From Cymodocea nodosa (Eukaryota; Streptophyta; Magnoliopsida; Alismatales; Cymodoceaceae), in NCBI GenBank assembly GCA_036874045.1, contig CM072345.1, forward strand, positions 9,720,501-9,784,500: DNA of 64,000 bases. Reading direction: 5' to 3'. The notes below the pieces were generated by a model that saw only the letters and a list, made by a program, of their open reading frames with translations, was not told the origin of the DNA and made no database searches. Positions within the stretch are counted from its first letter, which is position 1, and each line of letters opens with the position of its first letter. The translations under genes were made by a program, and so were the position numbers. Positions 24,101 to 39,100 of this stretch are shown here, in pieces.

Positions 24101-27100
24101 TAATCTCATTTTCTTGCCATTTCATGGTGACATGGATCATATCTTAATTCATGAACAAAGTATAGTTTTTTTGTTTACATGAAATTTAGAATCCTTAGTT
24201 TTTAATATATTTAGGAGTGTTGTTATGAACTATATTTCTGTGGAAAACAAGATAATAAAGTAGATGTTGAATTGTATTGATAAGCATACATAAGACCTCT
24301 ATACATAGAGGCTACATACAAGAGATTAAATGACTCTAACCAATATAGGACTAAACCCACTTATAACATAACACTACTAACTCTTATACTCTAACACTCC
24401 CTTTCAAGTTAGAGCATTCAACTTGAAATAGACTTATACGTAAGTAAAACTAAAATAAAATAAACAAAGAGATATAATGAGATGGTAGACAAGTAGAAGT
24501 AATATTGTATAAGTAAGAGATATGGTCAAACATTAGTTGACCAGACAAAGAAAACTTGCACATATACGAACATCGGCAATCATCCAATAAAGATGTGGAT
24601 TGTTAACCTTGAGGTATCCATAAAACCCTAATTTTACTAGTGTGAATTGTTAATCAGGGTATTCCATAAAACCTCAAATTTACTCATTGGATATTGATAA
24701 TGAAGTATTTTTTTTGGGTCCTTTTTTTTTAATATTTCACTATTTTTTAAGTATTTTTTCCTCTCCATCATCCTCTTCTCCTCTTTTTTTCTTTCTCTCT
24801 CCACCTTTTCCTCTTTTTAATATTTTTATTTCTTTCCTCCTCCCCTATTTTTTTTCTTTTCTTTTCCTCTCCTTCTCTCCCTTTCTTCTTTGTCCATTTG
24901 AATTTTACAACTCTAACTAGTGCAAGTGGTGGCAACATTGGTGGCAGAAGAATAGATGCATGGAGCCCTAAATGTGGGCTAAAGAGGAGAACAACCCTCG
25001 TGGGCCATAGGAACTGGAGGATACCTTGACAGGATGCATGTTGAGAGGTGTTGATGCACATTGTAGACACATGCGTAGGGAGAACACATGCTAGAGAAGC
25101 ACATGGATGACATGTGTTGAGGAGTGAAGGCCAGAGTTGTGACAACAGCAACATTCCTAGAGAGTTCAATAGTAGTGCATGGACATTCCAGCATGTGCTG
25201 AGAAAGAAGAGAGGAGGTTGGGCTGCTTAGTGAAGGACGAGAAGAGGAGAAGGGGTGAGAGAAGGCATCACAAGAAGAAGATGAGGACAGAAGGAGTTGT
25301 CAGAAGGACAATCTGTTGAGAAAGAGGTTGCTGACAATTGTGGTGGGGGGGAAGAGGGTGACAACTAAGGTTTCCTGCCTAGAATTTTGTACTTGATGGA
25401 CTCTTAAAACCTAAGTTTTGATACCATGTGAAAACACAAGATGATAAGGTACAAGTTAAATTGTATTGATAAACAAACATAAGGCCTCTATATATAGAAG
25501 CTACATACAAGGGATAAAACAAAGCATGGCTTGTTTTTTTGTTTACATGAAATTTAGAATCCTTAGTTTTTAATATTTTTAGAAGTGTTATTATAACTAT
25601 ATTACAATTTTCATATGGTTAATATGTTTTTTTATTGTAGTAGATAAACTGGTAGCATCTTTTTATGTGCTTATATTTGATTTTGATGCGAAGTTGGATG
25701 GATGGATGCAAATATGAAATTAGATAGATCTTGGGCTTTGCATATTGCTTTTAAGCTCAATTACAGTACAGAGGCATGTCTTTTGGGTTTCCAATCATCT
25801 AGCGTTAGATGTCATGCCATTTATTTAATACTCAACTTGTGCATTATTTACTCAAGTATTATAGTTCAATTAACATTATTTTCCAATCTTATTGATCTCA
25901 ACATGCTTATATACTACTGGCCACAGTTGTTTTATTCCATTTTTTAGGTGGGTGATTTCTATGAAGCCATTGGCTTTGATGCTTGTGTTCTTGTTGAACA
26001 TGCTGGTTTGAATCCATTTGGTGGTCTGCGCACGGATAGTATACCAAAAGCTGGATGCCCTGTGATGGTACACATGTTCCATTCCTAGTACTCATCCTTT
26101 TTTTTGTAATTTAACCTTTCCAAGTGTTTGCGTCCACACACATAGAGAGAGAATATATATGTCATTATCTTGTGAATAACATGTTTCTTATTCATAGAGA
26201 AAATGATTTATTTGCTTTTTTTGTGATTACTTTGCAAAGGAGGAGACTAATTCATGGTCACAACCAAATGGGCATACGAAATTGTCTTCAAAATCTTGTT
26301 CAAAAAGAAAAAATTTAATTTCATAGCATGGGCCAAAGAAATATTTTAAATGGAAAACATATATGATTTTTTAATGACCCAAAGTCACCTAAATTTACGA
26401 CCACATTCAAACTTTGCTTTCAAGGTGTTGAAATGGGTTTTGCATGTATCATATCCTGGTCATTTTGCTCGTAGATTTGATTTCCCTCAGATTGACAATC
26501 AAGTCAAATGAGCTGAGCCAACAACCATTATGCTTGGCTTGTTTATTTAAACAAGCCCATACTTATTTCAGACATGACTCATTTATAATTGAGTTAAACT
26601 CAAGTTGAGCTTTTATCAAGTCAAATACAAATTGTTTATCGAGTCAATTAGAATTCATAAATCTAATGACTACTGATATGTCAATGTAAGAGTAGATGAT
26701 ACAATGGAAAATAATGTATATAGGCTTCTTCAATGTTTCCTTGAAATATTAGAAAATAATGAAATGTACTTGTTTATTTAAATGGGCCTAAAGTCTTGAG
26801 TCATTTATGTTCAAACTTGACTCATTTATAATCTGAGTCAAGCTTTAATCAAGCTAAACAAGTTGTTAAGCATGCTTTGTAACATTGGTATTCACGAAGA
26901 CATTATGATTTTTGAATTTAGAGAAATGACATTAAAGGGAAAAATCAAGTAGTTTTGGGTTTTAATGTAGGTGTTTTGGAGTTTTTTCTCATATATAGGA
27001 GTTGAACTATCATGCAATCTTAGGGGAGATTGGAGGAGTATGCTAGTGATGGTGAAACAAAAGACTCATGGATGGTTGTCAGGTAGAGAAGAAGCTCTTG

Positions 27101-30100
27101 TATACCCCCATTGACAACAAATTTATGGAGGTGGTGTTGGTGGAAGGAGCAAATTCTACTCATCATTATTGAAGGACATGCAGTGCTCATGGAGGGCATA
27201 GGGATGTCGAATCTGAGGTGCTTGAAGTATTTTGGTATTGATATGACCTCTATATATAGAGGTTACATGGAGAGAATTAATACATGAGCAATGTGGGACC
27301 GTACTTAATGGTGTTAGAGTAAATTAGGCCAATATTGGTGTGATTATTGTGCTGTAGTGGATTTGTTTTTAATGAATGGTTGAATCGACTCTAGCTTTGG
27401 AAGTTAAAGGAAATGCTAATAATATTATGGTGATCATTGGGAAGTTTTGATTTGATGTTAGGGCACTTTATTCACTTTATAGTATCAATTTGGATATTTC
27501 TTTTAATGCAATAGATGGATTATTTAGCTGTAAATTCAAATTTAATGGTTTTAATTAATAAACTAGGGCTGATGTGTAAGAGAGGGGGGGGGAAGAGAAA
27601 GTTGTTGAGAATATGATGGATTAGTTATTTGGCAAGAATATGATGAATTGTTTTTCATAGATATAGCTGGTAGGTTGACATTATGTTAGGAGACTAATAT
27701 CCTTTTTTCTAATGTTAGATATTGGTGTTTCACTAAGTGGTCTTGTCTATCATTGGCACGCACATGTGTGCAAGGGGGGGGGGTTGGTATGATATATCTA
27801 TCAAGTGTTATTTCTGCATATAGGTTTTGTTAGACTTTTAGCTTCAAGAAAGGGAAAAATTGGTGTTTCACTAAGTGGTCTTGTCCATCATTGATGCATG
27901 CACACACACCGAGGGGGGGAGGGGGGTTTGGTATGATATATCTATCAAGTGTATCTAAATATTCATAAACGTGTTATTTCTGCATATAGGTTTTGTTAGA
28001 CTCTTAGCTTCAAGTTTTTTCTCTCTCTCATTTACATAATTTTTAGTTTTTTAGAGTGGTTCCTTTGAATTTCCATTTATCTATTACACCTTTTTTGAAT
28101 AAGTCCTTCACAATATTGACACAAAGTGCCTTGCCATTAAGCCAACTCAAGTCTATTTACTTGCCTTTCTTGGTAGTAAAGTACCAAAAAGTCAAGAATC
28201 TATAGTAAGCTACAACTTAAACGTGAAGGATTTTCCTTTTTTTAAAAGTCATTATTCTAAAATCACTTTTCCCATGGATTAATCATAGAAAATCCTTTTC
28301 TTGTTGTGGTAAAAAATTATGTTAGAAAATTCTGTGTTAGATTTTCAAGAAGTACAATAGAATAAATATGCCCTTGTGCAGATAATAGATCTTGACTCTA
28401 GGTTGTTTCTAGGTTACCTAATATGTTACTTGTAAGTTGAGTAATAATTCTCCTTTCTATAGGAGATTGTACTCTTTCTCTTTCTAAATAAACAATTGTA
28501 TCATTCCATTATGTACTTTTTGACATGGTGTTGTGCCAAGGTTTTAAAAGAAAGAAAGACAAAAGAAACCTTCGATGCTGTTGTCACTTCAATTGTTGTG
28601 GTACTGAAACTGCTTAAAAATCTTCCTTTATGGTCTATCAAACTGTTCAGTGAGGAACTATGAGGAGAGGGGAAGGAATGTTACAGAGAGGAGGTGAGAG
28701 ATCCAGGAGGAATTGGTGCCCATTTCTTTCAAGTTTCACCTTACACACAGGGGTGGAAGAGGAATGAGTGAACAACCCTGGATTTCATGGTGTGGGCGCT
28801 CAACTAATCTCTCTTTCATTAGATAATAATGTGTGTATGGGGGCATGCTTGTGGTGGGGAAGAATCAAGTCTGTATCATCAACTGCAAAGCTGAGTGTCC
28901 CAACAACTTGTGGTGGTGGTCTCCTTTGGTCTTTAGGTCCACCTAGTTCCTGTAAGGCCGAGATGTCCTAACAGCTAGTAGAAGCGTCTTCTTAATGATC
29001 TTTACAGAATGTCTTACAGATTCCTACATCAGCATAAACTTTGCTAGGGCTGTATGTCTTAAAATGAGTGTAATGGGGTTTGATTGGAGACAAAGGGTGT
29101 GTTTGATAGCAGGGTAGTTTTAGCTCTCAACACTTAGGAGTTGGGAGTGGAGAGTTGAGAACCATGTTCAAATCTCAAAGAGAATTGAGAGATAGTATTT
29201 TTAGTTCTACAGAAGATGTGATGAAATTTCCTGAAATGTCCCTGATTACACATTTGAATATAATTTATTTGATTTGTTTATTTTTAAGTATAAACTATCA
29301 TTATAATATGAATAAAGAATTATAATAGGAATAAATAAGTATCAACATATAATTATAATATAATTAACATATATGAATAATTTGAATATAAATAATTAAT
29401 GATGTTTACAATTATAATAATATGTTACATTATTTTTTTGTACATACAATTCACCTTCTTCTTATACGTTTTTTTATAATAATTATTTACTTATATGTAT
29501 AAGAGTGTGTGTGCCTATATATATATATAGGGTAAGGGTATTTAGGTAAATTCCTTGCAGCTCCCAAGGAGACTCAGCTCCCCATTAGCTCTCCAAATAA
29601 ATATATATCTACAGTGAAAAAATTTGATGATGCAATTTTTGATATAGAAGGAGCTATATGCGTTTGATACACATTTTCTAGCTCTCAGCTCTCCATATGG
29701 AAAAGAGCTGGGGAGCTGGCGTATCAAACACAGTCAAAGAGACTCTTTGGCTAAAGAGAATGGGAACAAATTAAACGTTAGGGCTTCTCTTCAAGTATTT
29801 TTGCCTTTTTCTCCAAAATATTTCTGTTATTGTAAAAATTACTCAAAGCATCCTTAAAGCTCATGGTTACAGGAAATTCTGTACGTTAAAAAAAAATCTC
29901 GAGTTAAAAAAGTGAAAAAAAGGGATGTGGTCATTGTGTTTGTGATTACGTGTCCATGTTTGTGCTCATGCCTGATTGGTCAACATAATTGACCATTCTT
30001 CATACTTTTACTTTATGTTTGTGTTCATGTCTGCCTTGCCAATATGATTGACAGTTGGTCTTGTTTACCTATTGCTGAATGTCAATGAGATTGACTGTGG

Positions 30101-33100
30101 TTTGTACTTGATGAACAATCATTGTGATTGATTATTATTCTTAGTTGCCTACTGTTGAATAGTCAAGATGACTGATAATTGATCTTACCTATCTTTTCAA
30201 GAAAAAGCATCATCCTTTCCTATTGTTATGATTTTTGTGACTTTCTATTGTTGTTCAGGGTTACTTGTATGCATTTCTTTATCTTAATTGTGCAAGAGCT
30301 TGTTGGAAGTCGTGCATGGTAGATGCTTGGGGTGTGGGAGAGTGTTGTGTTAGAACAAATTGTTCCTTATTTGGATTTCGATTAGGTTACTTCAATGCAT
30401 TACTTTTAATTAATAGGCACCACAAAGCAATATGTTTTTATATCTTGCATTGAATATCCTCCTTTATTTCTTTATTGTAATACAACCAAATGTTGTATTT
30501 ATGAGTCATTTTTTTTAATGCAAAATGCCTAACGGCACACACACACATACACAATTATGTACAATGAATTGGTTGATAAGATTTTATTATCTTTAAAACC
30601 TAAAAAAGATGCTGGATTCTTTCTTCCTAACGAGCATTTCTGATTCTATATATGGTGGATTGTATTCTTTCCATAAATAAACACCAATAGCATTCTATTC
30701 TTTACTTTTTGACAGTATCTGTTAGAAGCTTTATTAGAGCACATGTTGATCTTATACAATCTATTTCTGTTTGTGGTTATCCTGTTGCAGAATTTGTATC
30801 TGAGCCTTGGATGACTTGACATGTAATTTGTTCTTTTTGCAGAATTTACGTCAGACTTTGGATGACCTGACATGCAATGGCTTTTCTGTTGTAAGTGGTC
30901 GTCATATTTTTTTTGGATATCTTAATATATTGCAGCCCATAAAGACACACCTATGAAGTCTGCCTCCCTCTGATAACTCCGATAAGTTAAATTATACTGG
31001 TGTCTTATTGTCAAGGTGTCAACCAAAATGAAGATTTTCATTAGGCTTATTGTGATTTGATCGAGTTGTGTTAAACAAGCCTTTTGTAATTAGACTGGAA
31101 ATCAACTTGGTGGATTGAAAGAGTGGTTGTTTTATGGGTTCAGCCTTTCTGAATTTTGGTACATTGGCTTTTCATTTGTTGTCTCATTATTACCTTTTCA
31201 AACTTAAAAGCTGTGAACAAATTTGTTTCACAAATTAGATTTCGCTAAAAGCTTCTAGATGTCTTTGGACCCTGTTCACCTGCTTTTATTGTTGTATTGT
31301 TGGCCATCCCTATTTTTCCTTTTGTTTTGTCAAGGTCTATTTTGTTAGTTGTAATGTCTATTGGTGTTTTGTTGGTTCTTAGCTTAGCTTCTTGATAAGC
31401 TTGTAATTGTTTTCCTTTAATTTATGTTTTGATTGCTTACCACTCCCTGAAATTTATGGAATATTATAATTTCCTTTTGTTGATGGACTATTGTATTGGG
31501 ATTGAGGTATTGGTATTGTCGTGTGTTTTATTTAAAATGCATGTATGTTCTTTGCCTTTATGCAAGCTTTAAAGTTTTTCATTATAATTGTGAAGTTACT
31601 AAATTCACGTGTTTTGTGTTTAGTGTATTGTTGAGGAGGTTCTGGGCCCTACTCAAGCTCGTTCTCGTAAAGGTCGTTTTATATCTGGGTAATAGATTTC
31701 TTATAGTTTCTGCTTTTTGATAGTTGTACTCTTTAGTCATCATTTTTCACAACTTTTGCCAGTTCTAGTAGAAAATGTGAGGTTACAAAGTGTTCTATTG
31801 GATATGTTCATTATCAGCCATATATCCATTTGACCAGAATGATTCATTCTTTTAGTGCTTTTCTTTAAATAAACCATGAAATATTACTCATGATGGGCTA
31901 TATTCCAGAAAATCTTATTATTCCTCTCTAGCCACTTACACTGCCATATGACAGGAGGAATTAATATCCATATCTTCCTTTAAGCCTTATGCAAAACACC
32001 TCTACTTATCCACCATTCTCAAAAGGTCGACATATTGACCTCAGGTTAGGAATGAAGCATAAGTAAAGTTCTCCACCATCTGCAGATAGAAGGCAAGCAA
32101 AGTAAAGGTGCCAGATTCTTGTCTCTTGTTGGTAACAAAATTGCAAACACCTGTATGTTGGAATCCCCTCCTTTGTAGCATTGATTCTATGGGAACACCT
32201 CTGTGCCAAAGCTGTCATGCAAAAAATGAAACCTTTGATGGAATGTAACTCATTCAAATAAAGTTTGCTGCTCTAATTCTGATGCACTATAAGTTGAGAC
32301 TATAAAAAAACCTCCATCGAAAAGGCTGCATTCTTGCTTCATCATCAATTCATTGCTGTGGGGTTGAAGTGGCCAGTATTTGGCCTTGAATATGAATAAA
32401 AGAAAAAAATTAATGAGTTCAGAAAATTTCATGACACTTATTCTATCTTAAGCAAACCACTCATAGTTCCTTGCTTCGAAACTCTCAAAACACTCTGCAA
32501 TATTCACTTAAGTGGAAGATGTAATGGAGAAAAACATTTGGAATAACAAAACCTAGGCTGAGACCCATGGTCACACATCCAACTAGAAGCTAACCGCCAC
32601 TTCATTTCTTGCCACAAGCCTAGTCCTGTGCTTTACCACTTCATCATCCAAGATGCTTCTCCTAATATTAGATACACTTTCTCTTTCTCTCTCTCATAGT
32701 CCCCTTCAATCTCCAAACGTCATGACCCCTATACCACTTTTCCCAAACTATTTCTACCCAAAGATTTGAAGACCTCTCTCCACGTTCAACCATTTGCCAA
32801 AATTATTTCTCCAACATGGCTTGATTCATTGATCGGAGGCTTTAGACACTCAACTGACCTTACCATTTTAATTGATAATCTCTTCCATCCTCTCAAGGTA
32901 CTTGACAACACTATAAAGAATTCTAAAGAGGATAGATAATTAATGGAGGGATTGGATAGAACAAATGCTATTAATATTAGCTTGCTCCCAAAGAACAGAA
33001 GTTTGCTATCCTATCCTGAAAGTCTGATCAAATCTGTCAATCACTTGTTGTGATCACTCACCTTCAATGCCCATATTGATAAAGACAGGCTTAGAAGTCT

Positions 33101-36100
33101 GATGGGAAAAGACTCTTTTACTCTATGAAATTTGCAGCTGCTTTTTTCTTCTTCAGGCAACTCAATCTCCATTACCGTAGACTTATGAGAATTGACTCTT
33201 CAAAAATGTGACAATACCAAGCAGGTCTATTGGATGTCTCTCTCTCTCTTCAAGGTTTGAATCCTCTGATCAATTCACTTGCCTCAGCAGCTTAGCATAT
33301 ACGTACAAAGACTTCTAAGGAAAAGAGAAACAAAGATAATGGATTTCCCATCACAATCCTTTGGAACAATGAAATTTCCCTTGTAGGGTAGCCATTGACA
33401 ATTACAGAAAAGGAAGTAGAGTTGGCACAATAACCAATCCAGTTTTGCCATTTGCTGCCAATGCCCATGCAACATTTTACCTACCTTAAGAAGCTTCCAT
33501 ACACTATCATAGGCTTTTTCTTCCATATCAAGCTTGCATATTAGACTTGACCGATCCTGGTGTCATCTTGCTCTGATACATCACGTGTAACTAGGAAAAG
33601 CATCCATAATTTGGCAGCCATCTACAAAGGCTTGCTAGAAAACCATTTGGACAAGGAGTTTTATCCCAAGCCATTGAGAATATCGCTCTCCTAGCCCCAT
33701 CTTCTGGAAATTTTACCTCCAACAAATGATCTTGTGCTACCAAAATCTGATTGAAACCCCTTGTTTATGCAGTTCCAAAACACTATTACACTTTCCATCT
33801 AGGTGTTGAGCAATATGGCTCTCAATGTGGTTGTAAATTCTATCATTTTCTGTGAAATTCTCACCACCAATAGTGATTGATATCAGGTGATTAATTTATT
33901 GATTGGAAGCTATCTTATGGAAAATTTTCTATTGTTGTGTCTCGCTTTTAGCCATACCACTTTGGATCTCTGCCTCTAAGCAATCTCCTCCTGACCTGTC
34001 TATTCCTCCAATTCTTGTTTCAACTAAATACTTAGTTCCTAATCAGTGTTAGACAAGCTTGATGTATCCTGTTCTTCCTTATCTAATCCCTCAATTAACA
34101 TCCCTAGCTTTGATATCTACACACTTGGACTGTACACTTCCTCTACTTTCTAACTTTTCAATCTTTACTTTAGATTTTCAAATTGGCACGAAGTGTTCTA
34201 GTGGATCCCTTGCCTGAGTGAAAAGTTGTATCCACCAAATTCAAGATTGAGTGCCACCAACTTCTTAGCTTTTGATCAATGCCTTCTTAATTCTAGCCAG
34301 AAGACCTCAACTCGGAATGATTTTGGTTCCCACTTGATCGAATCACCTATGGAAAGAGGAAATGGGGCATGATTAAAAGTTACCCATGGCAAGCAATGTA
34401 CATGAGAGTCAAGGTAACAATCATCCCAGTTGGATTTATTAAAAACTCTATCCAGGTTGGCCATCAGGGATTAGCCAAGGTGTTAGGACCAAGTGTAATA
34501 TGTACTAGCAATTGAGATGTCTATCCATTGCAGTTCTCAAATGATGTTGATAAATTTCTGAATTCAGGTTCTAATGCTAGGGTTCCTCTTCTGATTTGAT
34601 GAAAATCTTGTAATTTTGAAGTTGCCACCCACTACTAGTGGTTGACGTTAGATCTGACCACTTCACAAAATGTCTGAAAGTGTGTGATATCCTTGTCCGT
34701 ATGCATTCAACACCTGCCATTAACAATCTGACTTTGCCTCTTTCTGGTACACAAACAGGCCAAACTTCAATATAAATATTATTTCATTACGCATATGAAT
34801 CTATTCATCCCAAGTCTATTTGAAAATATTTATTGCATTCTAGCATTACGAAATAAATAAATAAAATTTATAAATATTTATTTTTGAAATATATCATTAG
34901 AGGGTAGGGATGCTGTGGGTGCTTGCAGTGTTTAATGTGGTGGTTCATGTACAGTCGTGAGGTCATGCATGCTGTGCCTCTTTCCTTTGGTTCCATCTTC
35001 AGTTCTAACCATCTAATTGGCACCCACTGTAGAGATTGCTATGAGCACCAATATCTTCGTTTTTCCAATATCATTATATTATATGTAAAATTCTAAATTA
35101 TATATACATATACATTCAAGGAAAAAAGAGAGAAATCTTTTATTTTATCATAGAGAATTAGTTAGTTCTTGTGTCCAAAACGCAAATCACAACCTGGTCT
35201 GGCCCAACATTGGCTTAGGCATGGTTGGGGCAAGACTCACGCTGGGCTGTACTAGCCTGAGTTGATTTACACCTCTACATATGTGTGTGAATGTGTATGT
35301 GTGATGGATTACTAATGAAATGTACATAAATATTGAAATAAATCAATATATGTAGTACTGAAATCTACAAATTGATATCAGTATTATCATACATTGTAAT
35401 TTAAAATATGCAGATTTGTATTATGTATTTGCATGCTACTTAAAAAATAACATATTAGAATGTATACATGATTATTATTAAGTTTTATAAATATGTATCG
35501 TATATGCATGAAAAATTGAGAATAGACATATTTAAATTGGTGTTAGTAGGATTTGAAAACGCATATTTAGAAAAAATAATATTGTTGAACCTTGTGGTAG
35601 AGGTCTTCAACAGGATGTATAGTATCATAATGGGGAACAGAAAGTTATCTGATTTTTGTTCCAAATGTGGCCTGGATGGTGTTCTATGCTTACAATATGC
35701 AAATGATACTATAATCTTCTTTTGTGGATTTGGTTGGGAGCCTAATGTGCCTTCTTGGATTCTTTAAAATCTGGTTTGGCTTGAATATAAATTTTTGCAA
35801 ATCCATGTTGATTGACATTTGTTGTGATTATCAATTGCTGAATTGTGTGGTTGAGATCTTTGATTATTGTGCAATTGAATTGCTGTTTCAGTATTTGTAT
35901 CTCTCTTCGGACATCAGATTAGTGAAAAAGCTCAAATGAAACCCAGTAATCTATATTTTGTTAAGCAAAGGTTCTCTGGGTGGCAAGCTTCTTTCCTTTC
36001 TTTGGGTGACAAATCAACACTGTTGCCAGCTGTTCTATCTAATTTGTTGATCTAGTATCTTTCTATCTTTGTGATACTGGTGGGAGTGTGCATTAGTTTG

Positions 36101-39100
36101 CATAGCATAACAAGGCAGTCTCTGTGGCTATGGGTAAGTAGTATGGCCTGATTTTGTGGGCTAAAATATTGTGATGCTGAGCAGGTGACCCTTGTTTTTA
36201 GGGTTTACTTGATTTTAACATTGCACTATTAGAGAAATGATATGGCATTTGGTGAAGGTGAGAGTGGGGCAAAATACACTGGTTGAACGTCATTTTGGGA
36301 AAGTTGTAATATGGTCATCTATCTTTTGGAAACTTTATGTGCCGTAGGAGGGTCAAAGGCGTTTGGTGGGGGTGCTTAAGTCAGGTAGATGGTTCAAGGG
36401 GTTTCCAGGCAGGGTGGGGTGTGATAGATGGGTTTCTTTTTGGAGGGGGTGATGAGTAGATTGATTCCCGCTGCAGGTTTTGTTCCTAAGCTTGTTTGAA
36501 TTGTTGTTGCATCCTTTGGTAAGGTTTATGAGAGCACTGTGAGTCATTTGACATAACTAGTTTGGGATATCCCTTTTTGTCGAGGTGTTTATGAATTATG
36601 TTTTTTTCTTTCTTTATTATTGTAAACTAGTGCCTCAACTCTTTTGGATAGTCTTGGAATTGATGTTGGGAGTTTTTAGTGGCTTCTCTCTACAACATAA
36701 TTCATTTTGGAGTCTAGATGTAGTTTGCCGATCATGAGTGGAACACAATTGGACTTGCCTAACATGCAGTTCCATTGCTGGCCGACGATGCAGGAGGTTG
36801 CTCGGAGTCTTCTGAATGGCTAATATCTGACTAGCAAGTTTATTCTTTTGTCGACCCAACTTGGTTGCAGATAGGGAGGCTTGGTAGTTGGGAGATGCTC
36901 TTTAGCAGTGCAAGAAGTAGATTTATTCTCTTGTGCCCTTAGCTAGTTGATGGCTTAGGTGGTTTTGGAGAAGCAGGCAAATGTATTGTGGCATAGCTTG
37001 TCCATTTAAGTATATGCATCTCAGTAATACTAAATTTTTACATTTGATCATGCTTTTCAACTTTGCTTATCAATTAGCACATGATAAGTGGTAAAGTAGT
37101 TTTGAATTGATTGATCGCCCTGTCTAGCTGTAAAATCTGTTCATAAATCTTGAATATATGCTTAATGTTTTCTTATGGCCATAACTAGTCCTCAAGGTAT
37201 CCTATATTTTCTTGGTCGTCTTGAGAAGCATAATGTTATGAGTAATGGAAGGTTCAGTTTATTGATCATCCAGGACTTAACAGCAGCATCGTCAAGACAC
37301 TAATTCACATATGTGGAGTCTTTTGGATTGGGAGGAGGGGTGGTGATGTAGTGTTGCTTGTGATGAACAAGTAGAAAAACTTCAATGCTATTTGTCCATA
37401 ACAAATAGTTGTTGCCATTGATTTTTTTCTAATGTGCCACCCAAGTTTTTCATAAAAGAATCATTTGCAGCCATCTTTGAGGCCTAAAAAATTCTGGAAC
37501 ATGCAGCAACAAGTAGATCTAACAAAATGAGAGGCTGGACAGCAGCAGTAACCATTAGCTGGGGGTGTTGGTGGCAGCAGGAGTGGACAGCCGAACCTAG
37601 GGTGGCTGCAGGATAGACAGATGACCCTAGGAGAGCCAGCAGAACATGCCAACAACCTAGTGGAGGGCCAGCAGAGCATGCCTTCGACCTAGTGGAGGGC
37701 TGTTGGTGGCCTGGCAGCCCTTGCAGGTCACTGACAGAAACCCTAGATGCCTGGGAAAGGATTGGTGGTGCTGGTCCGCACTGGAGGTTGGGGAGGGTTG
37801 CTGCCACTGGGGTTGGTGGGAAGATATGAGAGGAAAAAATAGTGGTCTTGCTGTTGGGAAGGTAGAACTGATGGGCACGGCTGGTGGTGGTGGCAGCTGG
37901 CTGGCTGACAGCAACGATGATGTGTTGGTGGTAGAGAAAAAAACCCTATATCCCCCTCTTTTGCTCTGGTGCCATGTGAAGGAGAAAGAAGAAGAAAATT
38001 CTTTTTTTATGGAGATGAGTTGCATATTTATAGGGAAATTGATAAGTGAATATTCATTTACCTAACAAGTGAGTCATATACATAGTACATAATAATAACT
38101 TTCTCCTTGCAATTTATCTGCATAACTTTCTGGAGAGGGCCTTTGGATTTCTTTTCAAAGCTGTCAACATTACTTGATTGTAAATGAATGTTACAAAGCA
38201 TTTCAGTTTTCAACTTTTCATGCTTTGAATTGCAACTTTTTTTCCACCATATCTTCTGCAAAACAAAAGGAGAAAGTGTGTCAAAAGCACCCCCACTTAT
38301 TTTTAATGACCAAGGTTTTTCTCATCAAGCAAGTACTTTACAGCTTGAGTGTGTGGTGGTCTTGATCAGTCTGTTCTTGTGACATCAATGGAGAACTCAT
38401 AATAGCTCAACTTGTCTACATGTGCCATAGACCTACTCTAAATGGACATAACAGTTATGCTGCCAGATCAATTTGATGATAGTGCAGGCAAACTATGAAA
38501 AAAGAGAAATGCTTGATATCATCACCATCTTTATGGCACAATTCTCATGCATCTAAGTCATCCCTGTCTTTGATCTGACCTTACTGAGAAATTGACCCCA
38601 TATTGTTTCCCATGTGAAAAATGTCTGTGGAAGAGATGATATTCCAATTCTATGTTTCCTGGAAGGAATGTGAGCGGTATGAACTCAAAGGCTATCAATA
38701 TTGTTTGGAAGGGGGCATACATGCTGCCGAACCTGACTCCTAGAAGCAATATGGTATAGAATCCTGACTTCAATTGTGGAAGTAGTTATGCAAAAAGCTT
38801 AGCCTTGCTTATGAAGGATATGTTCAAGTTGGCAAAGCTTACTCCTGTCCTCACCAGGTGATGTGCCAAAATGAGATTACTGGTCCTGTCTCTGTTTGGC
38901 CGGTGGATCAAGCAAGCCCAAAGCCAGCCATTTACCATATGGTATTCCAATTCTGTGAATTTTCTTCATTGGTCATATTTTCTTCTTTGAGCCAAAAATA
39001 AATCTTTATTTTACTGTGTACTAGCACTCCCATGACTATGTCATGGCATAGATCATTGTGTTTGTTTGCGTTCCAGCCTATAGGGTTGTGCTAGCTTTTC

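Noticed and set aside
29522-29529. TATA-rich strings in introns as promoters
   Set aside because: They occur in AT-rich DNA everywhere here and lack a gene downstream.
30788-30837. An alternative coding exon 6 of MSH1
   Set aside because: An extra base and an in-frame TGA prevent coding use.
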